64,000 bases of DNA from Acidobacteriota bacterium (GCA_003223555.1 QHVM01000082.1:1-64000), one strand, 5' to 3'; counted from the stretch's first letter, positions 35,308-44,556 are shown. Program-made: numbers and translations. Notes: generated by a model not told the origin, from the letters alone.

Positions 35308-36261
35308 TCATGGGATGCCGAAACGCCGGCGCTTTTCCCAAAGCGCCTTGCGGCTGATGCCCAGGACGGCCGCCGCCTTGGTCTGGCTGCCCGAGACCTG
35401 CTCGAGCACGTAGCGGATGTAGGCCGCTTCCACCTCCCGCAAGGAGGGACGCTGCTCGCGTCCGGCCCACAGCGTGGCGGGCTGCTCCCGGACCTGGGGC
35501 GGCAGCGCCGCCGGCTCCACCAGCTCGCCCGGGCTGTAGAGGGCCGAGCGCTCCACCGCTCCCCGCAGCTCGCGCACGTTGCCGGGCCAGGGGTAGCCCT
35601 TGAGGGCCGCCATCGCCTCCTCCGCGAAGCCGCGGGCCTGCGTCGCGCGCCGCTCGCGCTCCCGGGCCAGGAACGCCTCGGCCAACGGACGGATGTCCTG
35701 GGGACGCTCCCGCAGGGGCGGCAGCGTGAGGGGGACCACGCTCAGCCGGTGGTAGAGGTCGTCGCGGAACGTCCCCGCCCCGACGGCCTTGCGCAGGTCG
35801 ATTCGCGCCGCGGAGACGAAGCGGACGTCGATCTCGAAGGTCCGCGTCCCGCCCAGCCGCTCGAAGCGCTTCTCCTCCACCACCCGCAGGAGCTTCGCCT
35901 GCAGCGCCAGGCTCAAGTCCTCGATCTGGTCGAAGAAGAGCGTGCCCCCCGCGGCCAGCTCGATCTTGCCGGCCTTGGCCTGCCGGGCATCGGTGAAGGC
36001 GCCCCGCTCGTGCCCGAACAGCTCCGACTCCAGCAAGTCCTCCGGGATGGAGGGACAGTGGACCTTGATGAAGGGGCCATCCCGGCGGGGGCCCTTGTAG
36101 TGGAGCCAGTGGGCGAGCAGGTCCTTGCCGGTGCCGCTCTCTCCCTGGATGAGGACGGGGCTCTTGGCCTCCGCCAGCCGGGCCGCCACCTGCAGCAGCT
36201 CGCGCATGGCTGGAGACTCGGCGATGACCCCCGAGAGCGCCTCGTGCGCCACCGCGCTCAT
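35308..36261 (-). CDS. Sigma-54-dependent transcriptional activator (no receiver domain), Walker B reads D-Q
   Basis: ESPAMRELLQVAARLAEAKSPVLIQGESGTGKDLLAHWLH; ELFGHERGAFTDARQAKAGKIELAAGGTLFFDQIEDLSLALQAKLLRVVEEKRFERLGG; Fis-type HTH SGSQTKAAAVLGISRKALWEKRRRFGI. Confidence 0.93.
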   Translation of the reverse strand: MSAVAHEALSGVIAESPAMRELLQVAARLAEAKSPVLIQGESGTGKDLLAHWLHYKGPRRDGPFIKVHCPSIPEDLLESELFGHERGAFTDARQAKAGKIELAAGGTLFFDQIEDLSLALQAKLLRVVEEKRFERLGGTRTFEIDVRFVSAARIDLRKAVGAGTFRDDLYHRLSVVPLTLPPLRERPQDIRPLAEAFLARERERRATQARGFAEEAMAALKGYPWPGNVRELRGAVERSALYSPGELVEPAALPPQVREQPATLWAGREQRPSLREVEAAYIRYVLEQVSGSQTKAAAVLGISRKALWEKRRRFGIP

Positions 36262-36602
36262 CCGGCCACCTCCCGCCTCTCCGCGCCGCCCCACAGCCGC
36301 TCCAGGTCGTAGAAGCTGCGCGTGCGCGGGGTGAACACGTGGACGACGAAGTCCGCGTAGTCGAGCAGGATCCACTCCTGCCGCGGATAGCCCTCCACGT
36401 GGTTCGGCCGCAGCCCGGCCTCCCGCAGCGCTTCCCGCACCGCGTCGGCGATGGCCAGGATCTGCTTCTGGTTGGCGCCGGAAGCGAGGACGAAATAGTC
36501 GGTGAAGGCCACCGCCTTGCGCAGGTCGAGGATGACCACGTCGCTCGCCTTCTTGCCGAGGGCGGCCCGGGCCGCGCGCTCCACCGCGGCGGACGACTTC
36601 AA
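36258..36602 (-). CDS. rsfS: Ribosomal silencing factor RsfS
   Basis: KKASDVVILDLRKAVAFTDYFVLASGANQKQILAIADAVREALREAGLRPNHVEGYPRQEWILLDYADFVVHVF; TTG start. Confidence 0.94.
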   Translation of the reverse strand: MKSSAAVERAARAALGKKASDVVILDLRKAVAFTDYFVLASGANQKQILAIADAVREALREAGLRPNHVEGYPRQEWILLDYADFVVHVFTPRTRSFYDLERLWGGAERREVAG

Positions 36603-37113
36603 CGGTAGAGTCCCCGCTTGAGGATGTAGTCGGCCACCGCGTCCGGCACCAGGTAGCGGATGCTGCGGCCCTCCTTCACCCGCCGGCGGATGTCGCGACT
36701 TGCCCGCGGCCGTCCTCGGGACGGCCCACGACCGCCACCGTGCACATGTCCAGCAGCCGATCGTGGTCCTTCCACGTCTCCAGCTCCGGGAACGTGTCGC
36801 TGCCGACGACGAGCACCACGTCGTCGGCGGGCCGCTCCCGACGCAGCGCGGCCAGCGTGTCCACCGTGTAGCTCGGCCCGTCGCGCCGAAGCTCGAGGTC
36901 GTCGGCCACGAAGCGCGGATGCATGGCGGTGGCCAGGGCGACCATGGCGAAGCGGTCCCGCGCCGAGCTGGACGGGGCCGGCCGATGAGGCGGGACCTGG
37001 GCCGGGAAGAAGCGCACCTCGTCGAGGCCCAGCTCTTCGCGGGCGTTCTCGGCCGCGCGCAGATGGCCGAGGTGGATGGGGTCGAAAGTGCCGCCCATGA
37101 TCCCGACCTTCAC
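36599..37113 (-). pseudogene. nadD: Nicotinate-nucleotide adenylyltransferase, interrupted by internal deletion/frameshift near 36695-36710
   Basis: VKVGIMGGTFDPIHLGHLRAAENAREELGLDEVRFFPAQVPPHR...DVVLVVGSDTFPELETWKDHDRLLDMCTVAVVGRPEDGR, then frame change to SRDIRRRVKEGRSIRYLVPDAVADYILKRGLYR*. Confidence 0.88.
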
Positions 37114-38192
37114 GGATGACCGTCCTTGCCTGGCCCGAGATGAATGCGCGCTCCCTCGTCGAGCGGCGCCCGGGCGTTCCCCCCCGGGCCCGCCGTTCCC
37201 CCCTCCCGCACCAGCCGGGCCAGCGCCCGCTTCAGCTCGGCCAGGCCCTCGCCGCTGACCGCCGAGACGGGCCATACCTCGAGGCCCGACCGCCGCGCCT
37301 CCGCCTCCAGGCCGGGGAGGGGGTCGGGGGACGCCACCGCGTCGCGCTTGGTCGCCGCCACGATCTGGGGCCGCTCGAGCAGGGCCGGGTCCCACTGCCG
37401 CAGCTCTTCCCGCACGACGCGGAGGTCGGCTCCGGCGTCCCGCCCACTGGTACCCGAAGCGTCCACCACATGGACGAGCGCCCGCGTGCGCGTGACGTGA
37501 CGAAGGAATTGCAAGCCGAGACCTGCCCCGCGATGGGCGCCCTCGATGATGCCGGGGACGTCGGCGAGGACGAAGCCGTCGCCCTCCGACTCCACCATCC
37601 CCAGCACCGGGGACAGTGTCGTGAACGGGTAGTCGCCGATCCGGGGCCGGGCGGCCGACAGCCGGGAGAGAAGGGTCGACTTGCCGGCATTGGGGAAGCC
37701 GAGCAGGCCCGCGTCAGCGATCAGGCGCAGGTCGAGGCGCAGCCATCGCTCCTCGCCCGGCTCGCCGGGCTCGGCTTCGCGCGGCGCGCGGTTCCGGTTG
37801 GAGAGGAAGGCCCGATTGCCCTTGCCGCCCCGCCCGCCGCGGGCCAGCAGGAGCCGCTGGCCCTCGCTCAGGACCTCCCCCAGGACGTCCCCCGTGGCCT
37901 CGTCGGCGGCGACCGTTCCGGGAGGCACGCTCACGAGCAGGTCGGCTCCCCGGGCCCCTGTCCGGTTGCCCGGCCCCCCGTGCTCGCCCCGTTCGGCGCG
38001 GTACTCGGTGTGGTAGCGGAGGGGAAGAAGGGTGTTCTGGTGGGAGACGGCGAGCAGGAACACGCTGCCGCCCTCGCCGCCGTGGCCGCCGTCGGGTCCG
38101 CCGCGCGGGACGTAGGGCTCCCGGCGGAAGCTCACGCAGCCGCGGCCGCCATCGCCACCCTTGACGAAGATCTTGACCCGATCGACGAACAT
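37110..38192 (-). CDS. obg: GTPase Obg/CgtA
   Basis: MFVDRVKIFVKGGDGGRGCVSFRREPYVPRGGPDGGHGGEGGSV; GFPNAGKSTLLSRLSAARPRIGDYPFTTL; ATG at 38190-38192. Confidence 0.97.
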   Translation of the reverse strand: MFVDRVKIFVKGGDGGRGCVSFRREPYVPRGGPDGGHGGEGGSVFLLAVSHQNTLLPLRYHTEYRAERGEHGGPGNRTGARGADLLVSVPPGTVAADEATGDVLGEVLSEGQRLLLARGGRGGKGNRAFLSNRNRAPREAEPGEPGEERWLRLDLRLIADAGLLGFPNAGKSTLLSRLSAARPRIGDYPFTTLSPVLGMVESEGDGFVLADVPGIIEGAHRGAGLGLQFLRHVTRTRALVHVVDASGTSGRDAGADLRVVREELRQWDPALLERPQIVAATKRDAVASPDPLPGLEAEARRSGLEVWPVSAVSGEGLAELKRALARLVREGGTAGPGGNARAPLDEGARIHLGPGKDGHP

Positions 38193-38248
38193 CGCTGGAC
38201 TGCTTCTCTGAGGCCCCCCGCCGCGACAGCGGTGGCCGCCGGCCTCCG

Positions 38249-38509
38249 CTACGTCGCCGCGGGGACCACGCTCACGCGCAGGCCGCGGGAGCCGTGATCC
38301 TCGAAGCGCACGAGGCCGTCGGCGCGGGCGAAGAGGGTGTGGTCCTTGCCCACCCCCACGTTCTTTCCCGCCTTCCATTTGGTGCCATGCTGGCGCACGA
38401 GGATCGTTCCCCCCTTGACGAGCTCGCCCCCGAAGCGCTTGACGCCGAGGCGCTGCGCGTTGCTGTCCCGCCCGTTCCGGCTCGATCCCTGTCCCTTCTT
38501 GTGCGCCAT
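38249..38509 (-). CDS. rpmA: 50S ribosomal protein L27
   Basis: [61 protein letters not shown]. Confidence 0.98.
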   Translation of the reverse strand: MAHKKGQGSSRNGRDSNAQRLGVKRFGGELVKGGTILVRQHGTKWKAGKNVGVGKDHTLFARADGLVRFEDHGSRGLRVSVVPAAT

Positions 38510-38592
38510 GCATCAACCTCGTGAAAAACATTGGAGCGGCGACCGGGGAGCACCCGGAGCCGCTCGGACCGTCGCTTCTGCTGGCGTCTCGC

Positions 38593-38910
38593 CTAGAGCT
38601 CGATGGCGTCGATCCTCAATGCGGTGTAGGACTGCCGGTGCCCTCTCGTGCGCCGGTAGTGCTTCCGCTTCTTGTACTTGAAGACGCGGACCTTGCGCTC
38701 ACGGCCTTCGCCGATCACGGTCCCCACGACCGACGCTTTGTCGAGGAGCGGTGAGCCGACCCTCGCCTTCCCTTCCTCCCCCCCGGCGACGAGCAGGACC
38801 TCGCCGAGCGTGACCTTCTCTCCGACGGGCGCGGTGAGCCGCTCCACGTAGATCGTGTCGCCTTTCTCCACCCGGTACTGCTTGCCGCCCGCCCTGACGA
38901 TCGCGTACAC
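38593..38910 (-). CDS. rplU: 50S ribosomal protein L21
   Basis: [25 protein letters not shown]...[36 protein letters not shown] start inferred at 38910. Confidence 0.96.
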   Translation of the reverse strand: MYAIVRAGGKQYRVEKGDTIYVERLTAPVGEKVTLGEVLLVAGGEEGKARVGSPLLDKASVVGTVIGEGRERKVRVFKYKKRKHYRRTRGHRQSYTALRIDAIEL

Positions 38911-38993
38911 CTCAGCCTCCCTCGGCCGACTCCACCAGAACATAAAACAGTAGCACGCGCCCGCGTGCGCCGTCAATCACGACCCAGGGACGG

Positions 38994-39036
38994 CTTTAAC
39001 CCATGAGACGCAGAGGCCGCAGAGGGTCGCAGCCAC
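38994..39036. repeat. Dispersed intergenic repeat, copy 4 (single arm)
   Basis: CTTTAACCCATGAGACGCAGAGGCCGCAGAGGGTCGCAG, upstream of rplU. Confidence 0.65.
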
Positions 39037-39121
39037 AAGACGACAAGTCAGGAGCTCGTGGCAGCGGAGCGCGGGATTCACTCCCGCGCGGAGCGATTTG
39101 GGGGGGAGGACGTATGTCCGC

Positions 39122-39151
39122 GGGGGGGTGCCGTCACGCCATCACCCCCCC
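39122..39151. terminator. Strong intergenic hairpin GGGGGGGTG...CACCCCCCC downstream of the minus-strand gene at 39160
   Basis: 9-bp perfect stem with 12-nt loop directly after the stop; no U-tract. Confidence 0.35.
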
Positions 39152-39159
39152 GATATTCA

Positions 39160-42111
39160 CTAAAAATCGAAGCCGACCCAGAAGTCGAAGCGGGTGGGAG
39201 ACGAGACCTTCAGGTCGGTCAGCTTCGACCAGTCGAAGTGGAGGGGATAGCCGAGGAAGAAGAACTGGAGGCCGAAGCCGTAGGAGGCCCGGCCGTCGAT
39301 CAGGTGGAACCCGCTCACCGGCTCGCCGAAGAGCTGGTCGTTGACGTAGGAGATGCCCGGCTCGCTCGTGCCGAACTTGTAGTTCTCCCCCTTGAAATGC
39401 GCGCCGCCGATCCCGGCGTAGAGCGTCCCCCGCACCGGCCCCAGGATCCCGATGGGCGTCTTCATGAGGTCGATGAGGGGGATCCGCAGCTCGGCGTTGG
39501 CGAAGAAGCCCTGGTTGCCGACGAGCGACAGGTAGGGGTAGCCCCGCAGCTCCATGTTCCCGCCGAAGTAGAAGTAGTCCGGGTTGCTCCCCGTGGAATA
39601 GAAGCCGCGCAGGCGGGTCGCGAAGACGGCGCTCTGGCCGAGCCGGATGTACTTCCGGACGTCGCCCTCGACGGTCCGGCGCGAGAGCGTGCTCCCGATG
39701 CGGGGCGCGACGGTGAAGCCCAGCGAGAAGGTATGGCCGGCCAGGGGCCCGAACTCCCGGAAGCGGGTCGTCTCCCCGACGAGCGCCACCGTGAAGGGGG
39801 CGATGCTCCCGTTGTTCAGGAAGACCTGCTGGCCGAGGGCGGCCGCCTGCTGCCGGACTGCTTCCTCGGCGAAGGGGTTCGTGAATCCCTCGCGGACGCG
39901 CAGGAACCCTCCCGACAGCTCCAGCCGCCGGAACTTGTCGAAGGGATACTGGGCGAGGCCGAGCGCCCCCGAGAAGCGCTGGGTGGCGAAGGCCCCCTCG
40001 CGGCCGAAGCCCTGCTGGAGGCCGTAGGGGTCGGCGAAGAAGAAGCGGGTGTCGTCGAAGCCGGTGAAGCCCCAGTGGAGGCGGCGGGAGAGGTTGATAT
40101 AGGTCCCCTCGTAGCTGCGGAACTCCCGCAGCGACATGGCGGTGAAGAGGAAGTTGTGGTCCCCGAGCACGTCGGAGAGGGCGACCTGGCTGCCGCCGAA
40201 GAAGTCGCCGCCCGAGGTCACGCCCACGTTCAGGGGCGGCCGGCCCTCCAGGAACAGCTTCTCGAACGTGTGCTTCTTGCGTTTGTTCTGCGGGATCACC
40301 TGGTGCACGACGTCGGGCTGGAAGTCCACGATCGACTCGTCGGAGGCGACCTCCACCTCCTGGTCGACCTCCTTGAGCGCCTCGGTGGGCTCGACCGTCT
40401 GCAGCCGGAACTCGCCCTTGAAGTAGCTGATGAAGGCGACCTTCTCCGTCCCCTTGCTGCGCAGCACCGCGGGGGCCATGTTCCCGCCGAGCGCGTCGGT
40501 GAACTGCTTCACGACCCCGGTGCGGAGGTCGAGGCTGCGCAGGTTGTAGATGTCGTCGTCCTCGGTGGACGAGTAGTAGATGAGGCGGCCGTCCGGGGAG
40601 AAGGTGGGGGCGTTGTCGTCGAAGGTGCCGAAGGTGAGCTGCGTCTTCTTGGCCGGGTTGTCGAGGCCGAAGACGTAGATCTTGTCGTGGCCGCTGATGC
40701 GCCGGGTATAGGCGACGGTCTTGCCGTCGGGCGAGATCTGGGGATCGGAGTCGTAGAAGGCGTCCTGGGTCAGGTTCTTGTGCTCTCCGCTCTCCAGGTC
40801 CAGGAGGTAGATGTCGGAGACGCCGTCCTTGATGGCGGAGAGGAGGGCGTGACGCCCGTCGGGGAGCAGGCAGGGAGCCTGGGCCTGGTCCAGGTCCAGG
40901 GGCACGCTGCGCACGATCTTCCCGGTCAGGGGCGAGACGAGGAAGAGGCTCCGGCGCTTGCCCTTGCGGGCGAAGAACGCGACCACGTCGCCCTTGGGGT
41001 CGAAGCTGATGGTGCGGCCGACCACGAAGTCGTCATTGAAGGTGATGTTCTCGAACTTCTCGGTGAACCCCTTGGTGAGGTTCTCGAGCACCGCGCCGTC
41101 CTTGGCCGAGAGCAGGATGAGGTCCGCCTCGCCCTCGGCCCGGTTGCCGGTGATGGCGGCCACCACCTCGCCCGAGGGGCTGGGGCTGAAGGCGAAGACC
41201 TGCGTGTAGCGGGTCTTCTCGGAGTCCGGCGCGAGGTCCTTGCCGTAGTCGCTCGGCCGCTGCTTGTCCCGGAAGGGCTTGAAGCGCTCCTTCAGCCACT
41301 TGTCGTAGGCCTCGTCGAACTCCTCGGGCTTGATCCGGAACGCCTGCTCGTAGATGTCCTCCATCCCGCCGCCCACGATGTTCTTGCGGAACGTGTAGAG
41401 GAACTGCCGGATTCCCTCCTTGCCGTAGCGGGCGGCGATGTACTCGAAGGCGGCATGGCCGAGGTTGTAGACGAGGCGCGGGTTGCTGATCCCCTCGTAA
41501 TCGTCGAAGCGGGACAGCTTGGGGATCTGGTCGGTGATGGCCGCGTCGCGGATCGACATGAGGTCGAGGGCGTCCCACAGGCCGCGCTCGTAGTCGGCCA
41601 GGCCCTCGTCCACCCACAGCGGCACCTGGCGGTGGACGAAGTTGCGGGGGATGAGGTCGAACTCGAAGACGTGGGTCAGCTCGTGGGTGATGAGGCCCTG
41701 CAGGCGGTCGGGCGGCTCGTCGATGGGAACCACCATCCGGTCCCGCGACGGCTCGGTGAAGGCGGCCACCCCTTCGGGCACGAAGCCCCCGAACAGGTTC
41801 GTCTGCTCGAACTCGGAGTGCGTCTTGTAGAGGATGATCGGGATCGGAAAGTTGATCTCGTGCTTGAGGTCGGAGGAGACCTTCTGGTAGCCGCTCTCCG
41901 CGTAGGAGACCACCCGCGCGAGGTGCTGCTCGAACTCCGGATAGTAGTAGACCTCGAAGTGGGGGCTCTTGTAGACCCGCCACGCGAAGTTGTCGTAGTT
42001 GACCTTGTTCTTCCCGTAATACGGGATGAACTGCGCGCGGGCGGGGACGGCGCCGAGGGCGATCAGCACCAGGGCGGCCGGCAGGCCGGCGATCCGGAGG
42101 CGGGTGGACAT
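39160..42111 (-). CDS. Fusion: gluzincin-like metallopeptidase + TolB/WD40-like propeller + Omp85/BamA-like outer-membrane barrel
   Basis: Signal peptide; LITHELTHVFEFD (HExxH) with WVDEGLADYERG; repeated SPDGK/SPDGR TolB-like motifs; C-terminal ELRGYPYLSLVGNQGFFANAELRIPLIDLMKTP...LHFDWSKLTDLKVSSPTRFDFWVGFDF. Confidence 0.85.
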   Translation of the reverse strand: MSTRLRIAGLPAALVLIALGAVPARAQFIPYYGKNKVNYDNFAWRVYKSPHFEVYYYPEFEQHLARVVSYAESGYQKVSSDLKHEINFPIPIILYKTHSEFEQTNLFGGFVPEGVAAFTEPSRDRMVVPIDEPPDRLQGLITHELTHVFEFDLIPRNFVHRQVPLWVDEGLADYERGLWDALDLMSIRDAAITDQIPKLSRFDDYEGISNPRLVYNLGHAAFEYIAARYGKEGIRQFLYTFRKNIVGGGMEDIYEQAFRIKPEEFDEAYDKWLKERFKPFRDKQRPSDYGKDLAPDSEKTRYTQVFAFSPSPSGEVVAAITGNRAEGEADLILLSAKDGAVLENLTKGFTEKFENITFNDDFVVGRTISFDPKGDVVAFFARKGKRRSLFLVSPLTGKIVRSVPLDLDQAQAPCLLPDGRHALLSAIKDGVSDIYLLDLESGEHKNLTQDAFYDSDPQISPDGKTVAYTRRISGHDKIYVFGLDNPAKKTQLTFGTFDDNAPTFSPDGRLIYYSSTEDDDIYNLRSLDLRTGVVKQFTDALGGNMAPAVLRSKGTEKVAFISYFKGEFRLQTVEPTEALKEVDQEVEVASDESIVDFQPDVVHQVIPQNKRKKHTFEKLFLEGRPPLNVGVTSGGDFFGGSQVALSDVLGDHNFLFTAMSLREFRSYEGTYINLSRRLHWGFTGFDDTRFFFADPYGLQQGFGREGAFATQRFSGALGLAQYPFDKFRRLELSGGFLRVREGFTNPFAEEAVRQQAAALGQQVFLNNGSIAPFTVALVGETTRFREFGPLAGHTFSLGFTVAPRIGSTLSRRTVEGDVRKYIRLGQSAVFATRLRGFYSTGSNPDYFYFGGNMELRGYPYLSLVGNQGFFANAELRIPLIDLMKTPIGILGPVRGTLYAGIGGAHFKGENYKFGTSEPGISYVNDQLFGEPVSGFHLIDGRASYGFGLQFFFLGYPLHFDWSKLTDLKVSSPTRFDFWVGFDF

Positions 42112-42119
42112 GGAGTTAC

Positions 42120-42902
42120 CTACTTGAGCAGGACTCGGGTGCCCCGGATCTTCTGGGGCGAGATCACCCCGAGGAAGTTCGGGAGGAGCCGGTCCATGAG
42201 CTCGAAATACGAGGAGAGGGGCGACACCTTCTGGTCCTCGCCGTAGAGGACTTCCTCGGTGAACTTCTCCTTGTGGAGGGTGGCTCCGGTGCGGCCGTCG
42301 ACGAAATAGAACTCGGCGTTCAGGCTGAAACCCTTGCGCTCCAGGTAGCGGTTGCCCCGCACGAGGCGCGGCCGGTTGAACTGGTCGCGGACCACGCGCT
42401 CCTCGGACTGGAAGCCGGAGCGGTTCTGGGCGTCGAAGCCCACCCGCCCGGTGACGATGAGTGGGTTCTGGTACTCCTCGCCCACCTTGCGCCAGAACTC
42501 GCCGTCCTGCAGCACCCGGTCCGCCTCCAGGCGGTACTGCTCCCGCTCCTGCTTGGTGTACTTGCCCCCTTCGCCGAGCTTCTCGAGCGACTTCTCGAGC
42601 GCGTCGTTGAGGGGCGGGCGGTCGGGCTCGAGGACCTGCAGCTTGGTGTTGGAGCGGAGCTGGTTCTGGAGCAGGCGGGTCGTCTCGGGCGCCAGCTCGA
42701 CGTCGGTGTCGCTGAGGTCGGTGACGAAGCCGGCCACGAGCACGCGCCGGAAAGCGCTGACGTCGATCTTGGACTGGAGCGGGGTCTCGACCGGGATCTC
42801 CACGAACGTTGCGCAGGCGGCCAGGCTGGCCCCGGCCAGCGAGAGGAGCAGCAGCCCGGCCGGCCTACGGCTTCTTCTTGGCCTTGCGGTTGCGCTTGTC
42901 AT
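42120..42902 (-). CDS. Putative outer-membrane lipoprotein
   Basis: AGLLLLSLAGASLAACATFVEIPVE lipobox; downstream neighbour is the Omp85-like fusion. Confidence 0.75.
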   Translation of the reverse strand: MTSATARPRRSRRPAGLLLLSLAGASLAACATFVEIPVETPLQSKIDVSAFRRVLVAGFVTDLSDTDVELAPETTRLLQNQLRSNTKLQVLEPDRPPLNDALEKSLEKLGEGGKYTKQEREQYRLEADRVLQDGEFWRKVGEEYQNPLIVTGRVGFDAQNRSGFQSEERVVRDQFNRPRLVRGNRYLERKGFSLNAEFYFVDGRTGATLHKEKFTEEVLYGEDQKVSPLSSYFELMDRLLPNFLGVISPQKIRGTRVLLK

Positions 42903-43215
42903 CGGCTTCACGGAACAGATCGTAGTTCTGCTGGATGTAGAGGTTTCCCGGCTTGAGCTTGAGCGCCTTCTCGTAGGCGGCCCGCGCGTCCCCGAACGCG
43001 CCCTGCTGCTCCAGGGCGATGGCGAGGTTGTTGAGCGCCTCGGCATTGCCGGGATCGAGGGAGACCGCCTTCTCGAACCGGAACCGGGCTTCGCTCCAGA
43101 GGCCCTTGCGGGCGACCTCGATGCCGAACGCGATCTCCTGCCCGCTGGTCGTGGAAGCGCTTCCGGGGGCGAACGCGAAGACGAGCGTCAGGAAGGGGGC
43201 CGCCAGCATGGGCAT
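42865..43215 (-). CDS. Small exported TPR protein
   Basis: ARFRFEKAVSLDPGNAEALNNLAIALEQQGAFGDARAAYEKALKLKPGNLYIQQNYDLF. Confidence 0.85.
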   Translation of the reverse strand: MPMLAAPFLTLVFAFAPGSASTTSGQEIAFGIEVARKGLWSEARFRFEKAVSLDPGNAEALNNLAIALEQQGAFGDARAAYEKALKLKPGNLYIQQNYDLFREADDKRNRKAKKKP

Positions 43216-43444
43216 CTCCCCGGGGGGAGCAGACCTGGAATCTTAAGCGTCGGGCGAGTCGAAAAGCAAGGCCGATGCCAACCCATGCGGCCCGCGGAGG
43301 GGCCGGGGACAAGCGAACGCCGCCGCAGCTGTCCAGGACCAGGGACACCGCTGTGTCCGCGCGCGGACAGCCGGCCGGACCCGGAGCGGAGCCGGCGCTG
43401 CCTAGAATGTCCGCCCCTCGGGACTCCGAGGGATTGGAGAGGAG

Positions 43445-44515
43445 GTGCGCATGACCGGGCCGGATTCGACCCTCGACCTGTTGACGCTGAGCCTGCTGCC
43501 CGACGTCGGGCCGCGCACGGTCGCGGAGCTGCATGCCCGGGCGCCGCTGCGAGCGGTCCTGTCCCGCCCGGGCGACCACGGCGACCTGCTCGGCGCCGAA
43601 GCGCGCGAGCAGTTGCGGAGCGGAGACGCCGGGCGCCGGGCGGAGGCGGAGCTGGCGCGGGCGAGCCAGACGGGCGTTCGCATCGTCGGCTTCGGCGAAG
43701 ACGACTACCCCGAGCTGCTGAGGCACATCTACGACCCGCCGCCGGTGCTCTACGTCCACGGCCTCGTCCAGGCCGAGGAGGGACAGCGCGGCGTGGCCGT
43801 GGTGGGGGCCCGGAAGGCGACCGCCGCCGGTTGCGCCTTGACCCGGCACCTCGCGCGCGAGCTTGCCGCGGCCGGCGTGCTCATCGTGTCCGGCCTCGCG
43901 CGCGGCATCGATGGGGAGGCCCACCGCGGGGCGATCGAGGGCGGCGGCCGGACGGTGGCGGTGCTCGGCTCCGGCCTCGACCGGATCTACCCGCCGGAGA
44001 ACGCGCGGCTGGCGGCCCAGGTCGCGTGTTCGGGCGCGGTCGTGTCCGAGTTCTCCTTCGGCACCGGGCCCCATCCCGGCAACTTCCCCCGCCGGAACCG
44101 TGTGATCGCGGGATGGGTGCGGGGCGTCGTGGTGGTGGAAGCGGCGGCGAAGAGCGGGGCCCTGGTCACCGCCCGCTGCGCGCTCGACGAGGGCCGGGAG
44201 GTGATGGCGGTCCCGGGCCACCCCAGCCAGCCGAGCGCCGAGGGCACCAATGCGCTCCTGCGCGACGGGGCCGCGCTCGTGCGCGGTGCGGCCGACGTCG
44301 CCGCCGAGCTGGGCCTGGTGATGCCCGTCACCGAGGCGGCGGCCGGCGGGGCGGACGATCTGCTCGCGGCGCTGCGTCCGGACGTCCCGGCGGGGCTCGA
44401 CGAGCTCCAGGCGCGGAGCGGCCGGAGCGCCGCGGAGGTGCTTGCGCGCCTGGCCGAGCTGGAGCTGGAGGCCCGCGTCCGGCGGCTGCCGGGAGCCCTC
44501 TTCGTCCGGCGGTAG
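43445..44515 (+). CDS. dprA: DNA processing protein DprA/Smf
   Basis: VAVVGARKATAAGCALTRHLARELAAAGVLIVSGLARGIDGEAHRGAIEGGGRTVAVLGSGLDRIYPPEN; FPRRNRVIAGW. Confidence 0.96.
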   Translation: MRMTGPDSTLDLLTLSLLPDVGPRTVAELHARAPLRAVLSRPGDHGDLLGAEAREQLRSGDAGRRAEAELARASQTGVRIVGFGEDDYPELLRHIYDPPPVLYVHGLVQAEEGQRGVAVVGARKATAAGCALTRHLARELAAAGVLIVSGLARGIDGEAHRGAIEGGGRTVAVLGSGLDRIYPPENARLAAQVACSGAVVSEFSFGTGPHPGNFPRRNRVIAGWVRGVVVVEAAAKSGALVTARCALDEGREVMAVPGHPSQPSAEGTNALLRDGAALVRGAADVAAELGLVMPVTEAAAGGADDLLAALRPDVPAGLDELQARSGRSAAEVLARLAELELEARVRRLPGALFVRR

Positions 44516-44556
44516 GTGACAAGTCGGGTAAAGTAGTCGGGGGAGGTATCGTCGTA

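Noticed and set aside
35800-36100. GAFTDA instead of GAFTGA as evidence on its own that the activator cannot contact sigma-54
   Set aside because: GAFTDA-type variants are, to my knowledge, fairly common among this protein family, so only the Walker B D-Q change is treated as notable.
42352-44556. Very long open frame upstream of topA (ORF 42352..47043) and other multi-kb antisense ORFs, such as 14172..16778 and 16445..19189
   Set aside because: High GC with GC-rich third positions leaves antisense and alternate frames open. The translations are low-complexity R/P/A/G- or L/V/H/D-rich and oppose clearly recognised genes.
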